Positions 26,894 through 36,043 are shown, counted from the stretch's first letter. The stretch is 64,000 bases of DNA from Sphingopyxis sp. (GCA_030145715.1 JAIXHQ010000010.1:33234-97233), one strand, 5' to 3'. The notes: a model not told the origin generated them from the sequence alone. Numbers and translations are program-made.

Positions 26894-29800
26894 TTAGAAC
26901 ACCTTCGCAGTGAAGTTGAGGTAAAAGGTCCGGCCGGTGAAGTCATAGCCGCTGTACAAGGGGGCATTACCCAATCGGTTAAAGACGTATGCCGAAATCT
27001 GCGGCGGCTCCTTATCCGTGAAGTTTTTCACACCGGCCGTCAGCGTGAAATTGTCCAGTTTCCAACGAAGTGATGCTGAATGGGTGAAATAATTCGGTGT
27101 GGCAAACTGGTATATGCTGTTATTGCGATCTTCTTCTAGAGCTTCGTAGCTATCCATCTTGCCAACCCAATTAAGGCCATAATAGAAGCTGACCTTTCCA
27201 ACGTCGTAGGTCGCGTTGAAATTTCCGGTCCATTTTGGTAGATAGATTTCGCCGTTGTCATCGTCGAGAGGATCGTTCGGGTTGATATTGCTCGCCTGCT
27301 GAAGATACCGTGTCGCAGTGGCGTTTAGGCGCAGGGTCGTTTCGCCAATCGGAACGACGTACCGCAAATTGAAGTCAAGACCGCGAACTTTGTTGCTCGC
27401 AATATTAATAAACGCGTTCGTCACTGTCGCACGATACGGAGTGGTGCTGGAAGCAGCATCGCGCGTAACGAACTGACAGAGTGCGCCGCCATTACTGCCT
27501 GACGCGAATTGCGGGTCATTGTAGCAGGACGAGATAATGTTTCCGCCACCAAACTGCGCGACACCATTGTTTATCTGGATATTGAAATAGTCGACGGCGA
27601 GTTCGAATTTTCCTACCGAAACGGGAAGTGGCGGCTGGATGATCGTGCCGATAGTCCAACTCTTCGACGTCTCGGCCTTGATGCCGCTGTCGGCACCGCC
27701 GGTGGTCAGTACGCGAACGCTCTGTCCGAGCGGCGAACCTGCCACGCCATCGCCGTAAGTCGTCGGGATGCCCGCCGCTTGGCAGTTTTGGTAGATCGTC
27801 GTCGATGGATCGCGGTTGCCATATTGATAGCAAGGATCGGTTGTATTGGCGAGGAACCCAGCTGTGGGCGCCTGAAACTGTTCCGACAGCGCCGGGGCCC
27901 GATACGAGGTTCCATATGTACCACGGAACGAGAGTGCCTTGATCGGCGACCAGACGCCGCCGAGCTTATATGTCCATCCGTCACCGTAGCTGTTGTAGTC
28001 GGTGTAACGCGCCGAACCGTTCAGCGACAACACATTGAAGAACGGTCGATCAGCGAGGACCGGAAGATCGATTTCACCGAATACTTCCTTTACCGCGTCC
28101 TTGCCCTTCGTGATCCCTGCAGTTGAGAACGAGTAGAGTTGGCCCGTCTGCTGCTCGATGGGCGGCTGGTCGTCGATCCGCTGCTTGCGATACTCGGCGC
28201 CGACGGCAACGCCCACATCGCCACCAGGCAGAGTGAATAGCTTACCGCTGACTTGGCCCGAGACCGTGGTTTCCCAAAACTTCGTCGTGCCCCCCACTTC
28301 CGGTGCAACGAAATTCAGATAAGATTGAGGGATCGCGCCGTTGACTACATCAGCGGTCAGTCGCGGAGCCGCAACGCAGCCGTTCGAGGTGTCGCGGCAA
28401 ACGAAACCGCCCGAACCGTCAGCGACAACGTCCATCGCCTGTATCATCCGGGACGTGACTAGCTGCTGGAAGAAATATTCACCCTTATTGTAAGATTGCC
28501 CAAAATAAAAGTCGTATGTCCAGTCCTTCCACGGCAGGTTTCCACGGATACCGCCGCCAAATCTCATGTAATCGACGCGCTGCCGACCAAAATAATTGCG
28601 GCTTGTGAATACCCGCACGCCTACGGCACGTCCACCGGACTGATCGGTTGCGCCGATATTCGAGAATTGAAGCTCGGTCGGGATCAGTGGGCTCCCGGCC
28701 CAATAGTCAACGATCGCCTGGAAGAAGGTCGGTTGTGTCGACTCACGACGCGTGAAAAGTCCATCAAAATAAATTTCTGCGTCACCAAGTGCATTCAGTT
28801 GGAAATCTCCTTGAAGATAACCGCTATAGTTAGTGGTTGGAGAAATAAGTGAACGATTGAAATAGTTGTCATTAACTGTGTCGCGGTTGCCGAGGCCTGA
28901 CGATCCGCCACCGTTGACGCCTTCCCAGCCGGGTACGCTGCCGCCGGCCGCGGCATTTGGGCGAAAGCGGTTAAATGTTCCGATTGCCGGATTGCCCGGC
29001 CCACCAGCGGCACCTGTACGCGTACTCGTTCCAATAGTATTGACGGTGACGCCGTCTACGCCGGTAAATCCGGTGGGGTAGCATTTAGGCTTACCAGTCT
29101 TCGGATCGATGAAGTCGCCAGAACCGAAGGGCTGGCCCGGAGCTGAAGCGATATATTCGGTTTGGCAACGTAGGTATTGATGCGCGTCGAATTTAAGTAT
29201 GGCGCGATCGTAGATTTCGAATGAACCCGAAATATTGAAGCGATCGCTGCTGTAGCCACCGATCACAGCAATGCGACGGGTTATGCCTTGCCCAACTTCA
29301 GGAACCGAAATGCCGCCGTCGAGGGTCAGGCCCTTGGTCTTCCTGTCCGTGATGATGTTAACAACGCCTGCGATGGCGTCTGAACCATAGATCGAAGATG
29401 CGCCATCCTTAAGTACTTCGATGCGTTCGACAATGGCATTGGGAAGGACGTTAAGGTCAGCCGAGGCCAAGCTGCCGCTGGTGCCCGATGGGGCAAGGCG
29501 GCGACCATTGAGCATGATTAATGTGCGTGCAGCGCCAAGACTGCGAAGCGACAAGGTGTTGGCGCCAGGGCCGCCGCCGGTGATAAAGCCGGTGAATGTG
29601 TTGTCGATCTGTCGAGCGCCTGCTGTGACCGAGGTGCTCTGCAGGATTTCCGACGTCGAGTTGAAGCCTGCCACTGTGGAATCGTCGCGGGTAATGACTG
29701 CGAGCGGTGAAGGCGAATTATAGCTGTCGCGGCTAATACGCGAGCCTGTTACGACAATGGCGTCACCAGTTTCGTCTTCCTCTTCCATTGCAGTTGTTGT

Positions 29801-29899
29801 TTCGTCGGTCGACGTGGCTTCTTGAGCAAAAACAGGTTGGCTTACGGATATGGCCACTGCAAAGGCAGCGGCACCCATAAGCAGGTGCGACTTGTTCAT
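26894..29899 (-). CDS. TonB-dependent receptor, large Sphingomonad type
   Basis: Outer-membrane beta-barrel for TonB-driven uptake, 1001 residues. A signal peptide (MNKSHLLMGAAAFAVAISV ... AQ) is followed by the TonB box DAIVVTGSRI, the plug with LRSLGAARTLIMLNGRRL and VERIEVLKDGASSIYGSDA, and a barrel ending in LNFTAKVF with the terminal aromatic Phe. No iron-regulatory box is seen; this size class often imports glycans, peptides or other carbon sources. A stem-loop lies in its leader. Codon use looks less GC-rich than neighbours, which may point to transfer. Confidence 0.95.
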   Translation of the reverse strand: MNKSHLLMGAAAFAVAISVSQPVFAQEATSTDETTTAMEEEDETGDAIVVTGSRISRDSYNSPSPLAVITRDDSTVAGFNSTSEILQSTSVTAGARQIDNTFTGFITGGGPGANTLSLRSLGAARTLIMLNGRRLAPSGTSGSLASADLNVLPNAIVERIEVLKDGASSIYGSDAIAGVVNIITDRKTKGLTLDGGISVPEVGQGITRRIAVIGGYSSDRFNISGSFEIYDRAILKFDAHQYLRCQTEYIASAPGQPFGSGDFIDPKTGKPKCYPTGFTGVDGVTVNTIGTSTRTGAAGGPGNPAIGTFNRFRPNAAAGGSVPGWEGVNGGGSSGLGNRDTVNDNYFNRSLISPTTNYSGYLQGDFQLNALGDAEIYFDGLFTRRESTQPTFFQAIVDYWAGSPLIPTELQFSNIGATDQSGGRAVGVRVFTSRNYFGRQRVDYMRFGGGIRGNLPWKDWTYDFYFGQSYNKGEYFFQQLVTSRMIQAMDVVADGSGGFVCRDTSNGCVAAPRLTADVVNGAIPQSYLNFVAPEVGGTTKFWETTVSGQVSGKLFTLPGGDVGVAVGAEYRKQRIDDQPPIEQQTGQLYSFSTAGITKGKDAVKEVFGEIDLPVLADRPFFNVLSLNGSARYTDYNSYGDGWTYKLGGVWSPIKALSFRGTYGTSYRAPALSEQFQAPTAGFLANTTDPCYQYGNRDPSTTIYQNCQAAGIPTTYGDGVAGSPLGQSVRVLTTGGADSGIKAETSKSWTIGTIIQPPLPVSVGKFELAVDYFNIQINNGVAQFGGGNIISSCYNDPQFASGSNGGALCQFVTRDAASSTTPYRATVTNAFINIASNKVRGLDFNLRYVVPIGETTLRLNATATRYLQQASNINPNDPLDDDNGEIYLPKWTGNFNATYDVGKVSFYYGLNWVGKMDSYEALEEDRNNSIYQFATPNYFTHSASLRWKLDNFTLTAGVKNFTDKEPPQISAYVFNRLGNAPLYSGYDFTGRTFYLNFTAKVF

Positions 29900-29919
29900 T
29901 CTGTAACTCCCCGGTTGCC

Positions 29920-29940
29920 CGCTCAGGGAAGACCTGAGCG
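29920..29940 (-). promoter_or_regulatory. Stem-loop in the leader of the TonB receptor gene
   Basis: CGCTCAGG (29920-29927) and CCTGAGCG (29933-29940) are perfect 8-base arms with a 5-base loop, 21 bases before the ATG. The ribosome site GGGGAG lies between the hairpin and the start. It could modulate translation or protect the mRNA. Confidence 0.5.
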
Positions 29941-30019
29941 GATGGGTGATTAAGAATATGGAACGCTTCCCCGCACAAGGGCTGAGTTTAATTTTTTTTA
30001 CAGTTCCGCACTATCGGTG

Positions 30020-30032
30020 TGACACTGTGTCA
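30020..30032. promoter_or_regulatory. Perfect 6-1-6 palindrome in the receptor-phaR spacer
   Basis: TGACAC and GTGTCA flank a central T. It lies 121 bases upstream of the TonB receptor start, in an AT-rich stretch (TTTTTTTT at 29992 onward) that looks like promoter DNA. Candidate operator. Confidence 0.45.
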
Positions 30033-30161
30033 TTTTCGCCACATCTTTTGTCCCGGGGTAAAATTGAGAGGGATAACAAGGTTATAGCGTCTTGAAATGA
30101 TTTACGCCAAGGTGACTTTCTTTTAACAGGATGTGTCAAGAACTAAGTTTCTTTTGAAACT

Positions 30162-30180
30162 AAATAACCATTGGTTATTT
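30162..30180. promoter_or_regulatory. Perfect 9-1-9 palindrome in the receptor-phaR spacer
   Basis: AAATAACCA (30162-30170) and TGGTTATTT (30172-30180) are exact inverted arms around one T. It is directly preceded by a second hairpin, AGTTTC/GAAACT (30146-30161). The pair sits about 207 bases before phaR and 263 before the receptor start, within a 488-base spacer that holds no gene. Confidence 0.5.
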
Positions 30181-30387
30181 GCTGGCGGTTTTCAAGTTGG
30201 TCGATGGTTCCGAGGGTGAAGTCGGCTTGGCCATGGCAACGTTCATCGACATATGCCGAATCGCCATGTTGCCGGGGGTGCTACCAGCCATGTTGCGACG
30301 CATCATCTTTTGATGTTAATGCTGGGCGCGATATTGAGGTCCGTCGATGCGGCAGCGTCCTTTGCCGGAGACCAGGAGCAGAATATA

Positions 30388-30933
30388 ATGGCGAAGTCGA
30401 AGGCCGCGGACGGTGACGTCGTCACGATCAAGAAATATGCGAACCGCCGACTCTATGACACCGAACGAAGCTGTTACATCACGCTGGAGGATCTGGGCAC
30501 CATGGTCCGCGACGGGCGCGACTTTCGCGTTGTCGATGCCAAGAGCGGCGAAGACATCACGCATAATGTCCTGACCCAGATTATCATGGATGAGGAAACG
30601 CGCGGCGAAACCCTGCTGCCGGTCAATTTCCTTCGCCATCTGATCGGCATGTACGGCGACAAGATGCAGTCGATGGTTCCAGAATATCTCGAAGCATCGA
30701 TGGCGGCGTTCCGCAAGAATCAGCAGGACGTCCGCTCGGCGCTGGAGGGCGCGCTGGTTTCCAATCCGCTCGCCGAAATGACCCGCCGCAATATGGAGAT
30801 GTTCCAACAGGCCGCGGGCGCCTTCATGCCCGGCGTTGGCGGCGGCGGCGGGGCGAAGGCAAAGGACGCGGAAATCGCGGCCCTCAGGGCCGAGGTGGCC
30901 GCGCTCAAGGCCGAATTGGCAAAGACGAAATAG
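30388..30933 (+). CDS. phaR: Polyhydroxyalkanoate synthesis repressor PhaR
   Basis: DNA-binding regulator of carbon storage, 181 residues. The PHB accumulation N-domain reads IKKYANRRLYDTERSCYITL and DAKSGEDITHNVLTQIIMDE; a PHB_acc domain follows with LLPVNFLRHLIGMYGDKMQ. The C-terminus is Gly-rich then an Ala/Glu coiled coil. The ATG at 30388 has AGGAG nine bases upstream. Known relatives bind both DNA and PHA granules and repress phasin genes. No PHA synthase is in the window. Confidence 0.93.
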   Translation: MAKSKAADGDVVTIKKYANRRLYDTERSCYITLEDLGTMVRDGRDFRVVDAKSGEDITHNVLTQIIMDEETRGETLLPVNFLRHLIGMYGDKMQSMVPEYLEASMAAFRKNQQDVRSALEGALVSNPLAEMTRRNMEMFQQAAGAFMPGVGGGGGAKAKDAEIAALRAEVAALKAELAKTK

Positions 30934-30978
30934 GCGCGGGGGGATTTCCCCGCCATCAACGACAGAAATCGGAAAAAC

Positions 30979-32505
30979 ATGATAAAGCATGCGCTCAGCG
31001 TAACCCGGCAGGCCGACTTCGCGGCCTGGTATCAGGATGTCATTGCCGAGGCGGACCTCGCCGAAGAATCGGGGGTTCGCGGCTGCATGGTCATCAAGCC
31101 ATGGGGTTATGGCATCTGGGAACGCATCCAGGCGGTCATGGACGCCGCGATCAAGGATGCGGGGGTGCAGAATGCCTATTTCCCCCTGTTCATTCCCCTG
31201 AGCTTCTTTGAAAAGGAAGCCGACCATGTCGATGGTTTCGCAAAGGAAATGGCGGTCGTCACGCACCACCGCCTGATCGCGGACGGCAAGGGCAAGCTGG
31301 TTCCCGATCCCGAGGCGAAGCTGGAGGAGCCGTTGATCGTCCGCCCGACGTCGGAAACGGTGATCGGCAGCGCGATGAGCCGCTGGGTGCAGAGCTGGCG
31401 CGACCTGCCGCTGAAGGTCAACCAATGGGCGAATGTCGTGCGCTGGGAAATGCGGACCCGCATGTTCCTGCGCACCAGCGAGTTCCTGTGGCAGGAGGGT
31501 CATACCGCGCACGCCGACAAGGACGATGCGATGGCAGAGACGTTGCGCGCGCTCGAAATGTACCGCGCCTTTGCGGAGGATGTCCTCGCGATGCCCGTGG
31601 TCGCGGGTGAAAAGCCCGAGAATGAGCGTTTTCCGGGCGCGGTCGCGACCTATTCGATCGAGGCGATGATGCAGGACGGCAAGGCGTTGCAGGCCGGCAC
31701 CTCGCATTATCTGGGCACCGGCTTTGCCGAGGCGGCGAACATTCGTTATCAGGACAAGGACGGCGGCCACAGCCTGTGCCACACGACCAGTTGGGGCACG
31801 TCGACCCGCATGATCGGCGGCGTTATCATGACGCATGGCGACGATGACGGCCTGCGTTGCCCGCCGCGCATCGCGCCGCATCAGATCGTCATCGTGCCGA
31901 TGCTGCGCGACAATGACGAGGATGCGGCGATCCTCGATTATTGCGCTGCGCTCGAAAAGGAATTGAAGGCGCTCGACGCCTTTCGCGAACCCGTCCGCGT
32001 GCTGCTCGACACCAACGCGAACAAGGCGCAGGCCAAGCGGTGGGGCTGGGTCAAGAAGGGCGCGCCGATCATCGTCGAAATCGGCCCGCGCGACGTCGCT
32101 GGCGGGAATGTCGCGGTGATCCGCCGCGACCGATTGTACAAGGATGACGGAAAGCTCAACAGCGCGTTCGTGCCGCGCGGCGATTTCATCGCGGCGGCGG
32201 TTGCGACGCTTATCGAGATTCAGGGTAATCTCTATACCGAAGCGAAGGAGCGGCTTGACGCCAATATCCGCCGCGACGTGACCGATCTTGGCGCCCATTA
32301 TGCGGGCGACGACAAGTTCACCGGCTGGGTCGAAGTGCAATGGTCGCGCCCGACCGGCGCGGCGCTCGACAAGATCGTCGAGCAGTTGAAGGCGCTCAAG
32401 CTGACAATGCGCAACACCCCACTCGACGCCGCGCCCGGCGACGGCCCCTGCTTCTTCACCGGCGAACCCGCGGTCGAGCGGGTGCTGATCGGGCGGACTT
32501 ATTGA
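30979..32505 (+). CDS. proS: Prolyl-tRNA synthetase, archaeal/eukaryal-like type
   Basis: Charges tRNA-Pro with proline. At 508 residues it resembles the short archaeal/eukaryal-type ProRS rather than the E. coli type with its editing insertion: GVRGCMVIKPWGYGIWE, motif 2 RTSEFLWQEGHTAHA, and GTSHYLGTGFAEAANIRYQD. The C-terminal anticodon domain starts around APHQIVIVPML, and it ends in a zinc-like C-terminal module (ending IGRTY) with few cysteines left. Start ATG 30979, 45 bases after phaR. Confidence 0.94.
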   Translation: MIKHALSVTRQADFAAWYQDVIAEADLAEESGVRGCMVIKPWGYGIWERIQAVMDAAIKDAGVQNAYFPLFIPLSFFEKEADHVDGFAKEMAVVTHHRLIADGKGKLVPDPEAKLEEPLIVRPTSETVIGSAMSRWVQSWRDLPLKVNQWANVVRWEMRTRMFLRTSEFLWQEGHTAHADKDDAMAETLRALEMYRAFAEDVLAMPVVAGEKPENERFPGAVATYSIEAMMQDGKALQAGTSHYLGTGFAEAANIRYQDKDGGHSLCHTTSWGTSTRMIGGVIMTHGDDDGLRCPPRIAPHQIVIVPMLRDNDEDAAILDYCAALEKELKALDAFREPVRVLLDTNANKAQAKRWGWVKKGAPIIVEIGPRDVAGGNVAVIRRDRLYKDDGKLNSAFVPRGDFIAAAVATLIEIQGNLYTEAKERLDANIRRDVTDLGAHYAGDDKFTGWVEVQWSRPTGAALDKIVEQLKALKLTMRNTPLDAAPGDGPCFFTGEPAVERVLIGRTY

Positions 32506-32510
32506 TAATG

Positions 32511-32537
32511 TTCGCGCGAAGACGCGAAGACGCGAAG
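32511..32537 (+). repeat. Left inverted repeat flanking the GxxExxY remnant
   Basis: A 27-base repeat built of GCGAAGAC units. It is the reverse complement of 32751-32777 with two mismatches. It starts 5 bases after the proS stop. Confidence 0.75.
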
Positions 32538-32577
32538 GGAATCGGCAATTAGGAATATCGAGGAGGTTTCGGCCATC

Positions 32578-32799
32578 GTGGTGGATTGTGGCTTCCGGCT
32601 ACACCGCGATATTGGACCCGCTATGCTCGAATCTGCCTATGAAGCCTTGTTGTTTGCCAAGCTGAGTTCACTGGATGTGAAGGTTGATCGGCAAGTGCCG
32701 ATCAACATTGAATATGACGGGGTCCGCCGCCTTGTGAACAATCACAAGGACTTCGCGTCGTCGCGCCTTCGCGCGAATCAATTTGGCAACCAGCAATGA
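32578..32799 (+). pseudogene. GxxExxY-family gene with internal deletion and no good start
   Basis: The N-terminal family block GFRLHRDIGPAMLESAYEAL and VDRQVPINIEYDGV is joined straight to what looks like the normal C-terminal end, RRLVNNHKDFASSRLRANQ. About 50 residues of the usual roughly 125 are missing, in frame. No ATG precedes the homology; reading back, the frame continues through IRNIEEVSAIV without a start, so the GTG at 32578 is only nominal. Its stop overlaps the rnr start by 4 bases. Function of the family is unknown. Confidence 0.7.
32751..32777 (-). repeat. Right inverted repeat, inside the GxxExxY 3' end
   Basis: Matches the complement of 32511-32537 at 25 of 27 positions. 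It encodes the DFASSRLRAN end of the remnant, so the repeat and the reading frame are one unit. Confidence 0.75.
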
Positions 32800-35105
32800 A
32801 AAAGCCCAAGCCTCAGCCCGGCCTTCCCAGCCCAGACCAGATTCTGCGTTTCATCGAAACGAGCTCTGGCCCGGTCGGCAAGCGCGAGATTGCGAAGCAT
32901 TTTGCGCTGCACGGCAATGACAAGATCGCGCTGAAGGCGTTGCTCAAGGACATGACGGACGAGGGGCTGGTCGATCTGGCGCCGGGGCGCGCCTTTCACA
33001 AACATGGCGGTCTACCGCGCGTGACGGTGCTGCGGGTCGTCGCGATCGAAGGTAGCAACCTGTGGGCGGTGCCCGATCGCTGGGAAGGCGCTGGCCCGCC
33101 GCCGCGGCTGCGCGTGATGGAACAGGGGCGGAAGGGCGCGCTGGGCATCGGCGACCGCATCCTCGCCCGGACCGAGGAACGCGGCAGCGGCCATGTCGCG
33201 CACCCGATGAAGCGCCTTCAGGCGAGCGCCGAAATGGTGATCGGCGTGCTTGTCGAGAACGTCGGCCCCGGCGGAAAGCCGATGGTCTGGTTGCGCCCGG
33301 CCGACAAGCGGGCGCGATATGATTTTGCGGTCGCCGACAGGGGCGATGCGGCGATCGGCGACCTGGTTCGCGCCGAACTGACGGGGCGCGGCCCGGCGAT
33401 CAAGGCAAAGGTCATCGACCGCATCGGCGACCCTTTTGCGCCACGGTCGCTGAGCATGATCGCGATCGCGCGGCACGAGATCCCGCATGTCTTTGGCGCC
33501 GAGACCGTCGCCGAAGCGGAGCGGGCGGCGAAACTGCCGCTGACCCCCGACGGGCGCGAGGATCTGCGCGATCTGCCGATCGTTGCGATCGACCCGATCG
33601 ACGCGCGCGATCACGACGATGCCGTCTGGGCGATCCCCGACGAAGACCCGGCCAACAAGGGCGGTTTTCGCGCGATCGTCGCGATCGCCGACGTCAGCTT
33701 TTATGTCCGCCCTGACGGCGAGATCGACCGCGAGGCACGGCGGCGTGGCAACAGCGTCTATTTTCCTGACCAGGTGGTGCCGATGCTGCCCGAAACCCTG
33801 TCGGCGGGCGTCTGTTCGCTGAAGGCGGGGCAGGACCGCGCCGCGATGGCGTGTCACCTGGTCATCGACAGACATGGCAAGGTGACCGCGTGGCGCTTTG
33901 CGCGCGCGCTGGTCCGGCTGCGTGCCAACATCGCCTATGAACATGCGCAGGGCGCGCATGACAGCAGTACCGCGCGGGACGAATGGGACGCCGATGTGCT
34001 CCCCGCGCTCGACAATCTATGGGCTTGCTGGGCGCTGCTCGCAAAGGCGCGGGCGGCCCGCGCGCCGCTCGACCTCGACCTGCCCGAACGTCAGGTCATC
34101 CTCGACGAACAGGGCGGGATAGCCGAGATTCGCGTCCGCGACCGGCTCGATTCGATGCGGTTGATCGAGGATTATATGATCGCGGCGAATGTGGCGGCCG
34201 CCAGGGCGCTAGAGGCGAAGAAATCGCCGGTGATGTACCGGATTCACGAACCGCCGAGCCGTGAAAAACTGATCAGCCTGAAAGACTATCTGGAAACTTT
34301 CGAACAGAGTTTCGCGTTGGGGCAGGTCATCACGCCGGCGGTGTTCAACCGCCTGATCGACGGATTTTCGGAGGATGACCGGCTGCCCGAAATCATGCAG
34401 GCGATATTGCGCAGCCAGACACAGGCCTATTACGGCCCCGCCAATGCCGGGCATTTCGGCCTTGCGCTGGGCAGCTATGCGCATTTCACCTCGCCCATCC
34501 GCCGTTACGCCGACCTGATCGTCCACCGCGCGCTGGTCGACGCCTACCGGCTCGAAGTGCCCGGCAAGCCGAAGGATCTGCCCGCCCGGACCGGGCTGGG
34601 CGAGGCGGACGCCAAGGGTCTGTCGCGGATCGGCGAAGCGATCAGCGCATTGGAACGCCGCGCGATGGAAGCCGAGCGTGAGACCGTCGATCGCTATGTC
34701 GCGGCCTATCTGGCGACCAAGAAGGGCGAGATCGTTGTCGCGCGCATCACCGGCGTCCAGCCCTTTGGCTTTTTCGCGACCGTCGATGGCCTGGGCGGCG
34801 ACGGCTTGGTCCCCGTTTCGACATTGGGCAGCGAGCGGTTCTATTATGACGAGGCGGCTCGCACGCTGGACAGCGAACATGGGCGGGTCAGCTATACCAC
34901 CGGCCAGCGGATCGAGCTGCGGCTGGTGGATGCGAACTCGATCAGCGGCGCGCTACGCTTTGAACGTCCCGACGCGCCTGAAGGAGGCTTTCGAAACCGT
35001 CCACCAAGGCGCGACGGGGTGAAAGGCCGCGACAAGGCGGGCAAGCATATGGTCGGCAAGCGGGGGCGACCGGCGAATATCAAGCATAAGGGGCGGCGGC
35101 GCTAA
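32796..35105 (+). CDS. rnr: Ribonuclease R
   Basis: Processive 3'-5' exoribonuclease for structured RNA and rRNA quality control. 769 residues: N-terminal winged helix (REIAKHFALHGNDKIALKAL), cold-shock domains, the RNB catalytic domain with AIDPIDARDHDDAVWA (metal aspartates) and HFTSPIRRYADLIVHRAL, then an S1 domain GEIVVARITGVQPFGFFA and a basic tail. The ATG at 32796 overlaps the GxxExxY remnant's stop. No clear ribosome site is visible, so translation may lean on that upstream frame or an altered leader. Confidence 0.96.
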   Translation: MKKPKPQPGLPSPDQILRFIETSSGPVGKREIAKHFALHGNDKIALKALLKDMTDEGLVDLAPGRAFHKHGGLPRVTVLRVVAIEGSNLWAVPDRWEGAGPPPRLRVMEQGRKGALGIGDRILARTEERGSGHVAHPMKRLQASAEMVIGVLVENVGPGGKPMVWLRPADKRARYDFAVADRGDAAIGDLVRAELTGRGPAIKAKVIDRIGDPFAPRSLSMIAIARHEIPHVFGAETVAEAERAAKLPLTPDGREDLRDLPIVAIDPIDARDHDDAVWAIPDEDPANKGGFRAIVAIADVSFYVRPDGEIDREARRRGNSVYFPDQVVPMLPETLSAGVCSLKAGQDRAAMACHLVIDRHGKVTAWRFARALVRLRANIAYEHAQGAHDSSTARDEWDADVLPALDNLWACWALLAKARAARAPLDLDLPERQVILDEQGGIAEIRVRDRLDSMRLIEDYMIAANVAAARALEAKKSPVMYRIHEPPSREKLISLKDYLETFEQSFALGQVITPAVFNRLIDGFSEDDRLPEIMQAILRSQTQAYYGPANAGHFGLALGSYAHFTSPIRRYADLIVHRALVDAYRLEVPGKPKDLPARTGLGEADAKGLSRIGEAISALERRAMEAERETVDRYVAAYLATKKGEIVVARITGVQPFGFFATVDGLGGDGLVPVSTLGSERFYYDEAARTLDSEHGRVSYTTGQRIELRLVDANSISGALRFERPDAPEGGFRNRPPRRDGVKGRDKAGKHMVGKRGRPANIKHKGRRR

Positions 35106-35113
35106 CGCACCGC

Positions 35114-35194
35114 CGTCATTGCCGGGGGCGAAGCGACGCGGCAATTCGGCGCGGCGCAATCCCCCTGGATTGCTTCGCTGTGATCGCAAGGACG
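35114..35194. repeat. Imperfect long hairpin, REP-like, between convergent genes
   Basis: CGTC-TTGC-GCGAAGC-GCAAT blocks on the left pair in order with ATTGC-GCTTCGC-GCAA-GACG on the right. It fills most of the spacer between rnr and the XRE gene. The GTCATTGC ... GCAAGGAC pattern resembles dispersed intergenic repeats of alphaproteobacteria; it could act as a bidirectional terminator. Confidence 0.5.
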
Positions 35195-35198
35195 AAGC

Positions 35199-35996
35199 CT
35201 ATTTGCGCTTTGCCAGTTGCTGCAACAGCGCCGCGCTTTCCGCATCGGCCGGAAAAAAGGCCTCGATCGCCAGTTCCGACAGGGTGATGTCGACCGGCGT
35301 TCCGAAAATTGTCACGGTCGAAACGAAGCGGATCTGCCCGGCGACGGTGTCGAGGACCAGTGGGACCGCGATGCCGCTGCCATGTCTGAGGTGGCTCCCT
35401 CCGCGATTGTCGTTGGCCTCGATCGCATAGCCCGCAAGCTCTTCGCGCAGCGCCATCAGTCCCGCGTCGGCGCTTGCCTCTATCTGCAGGTCGAGCCGGT
35501 CGAGAATATGGGTGCGCCATTCGCCATGATTGACGATCTGCGGCGCCAGCCCTTCGGGATGCAGCGCGATGCGCAGGACGTTGACCGGCGGGGCGAGCAG
35601 GGCAGCAGATACTTGTTCGATCAGGATCGCAATCGCGTCATTCGCCGCGATCATGTTCCAATGCCGATCGACCGCCAGCGCCGGATAGGGCTCATGACCC
35701 TTGAGTACATGCTCAACGATCGCACGCATCCCCGTCATCTCGGCACTGTCGAGCGATCGTTCCTGATAATCGGGCGCATAGCCGGCGGCGAGCAAGAGGG
35801 CGTTGCGGGCGCGATGCGGCACTTCGAGCCGGTCTGCGATTCGCAGCAGCATCTGCGAACTCGGTTTCGACCGCCCGGTTTCGATAAAGCTGAGGTGCCG
35901 CGTCGACATATTGGTGTCGAGCGCGAGGTCCATCTGGCTCATCCGGCGGCGCGTGCGCCAGTCGCGCAGTTGCTCGCCCAGCGACGCTGCTTGCAT
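35199..35996 (-). CDS. XRE-family regulator with MmyB-like ligand domain
   Basis: Transcription factor of 265 residues. The N-terminal helix-turn-helix reads LRDWRTRRRMSQMDLALDTN and MSTRHLSFIETGRSKPS. The C-terminal MmyB-like domain (residues about 95-260) binds an unknown, possibly lipid, ligand in relatives. The start at 35996 is fixed by AAGGAG six bases upstream. It diverges from a membrane protein gene, with an inverted repeat in the shared spacer, so it probably controls that gene. Confidence 0.9.
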   Translation of the reverse strand: MQAASLGEQLRDWRTRRRMSQMDLALDTNMSTRHLSFIETGRSKPSSQMLLRIADRLEVPHRARNALLLAAGYAPDYQERSLDSAEMTGMRAIVEHVLKGHEPYPALAVDRHWNMIAANDAIAILIEQVSAALLAPPVNVLRIALHPEGLAPQIVNHGEWRTHILDRLDLQIEASADAGLMALREELAGYAIEANDNRGGSHLRHGSGIAVPLVLDTVAGQIRFVSTVTIFGTPVDITLSELAIEAFFPADAESAALLQQLAKRK

Positions 35997-36043
35997 GATG
36001 ATCTCCTTCGCCACCGGCTTAGCGGCGGCGATTTCCGATTTCC

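Noticed and set aside
30316..32340. 674-codon open frame antisense to phaR and proS
   Set aside because: Same shadow composition, and proS and phaR are certain.
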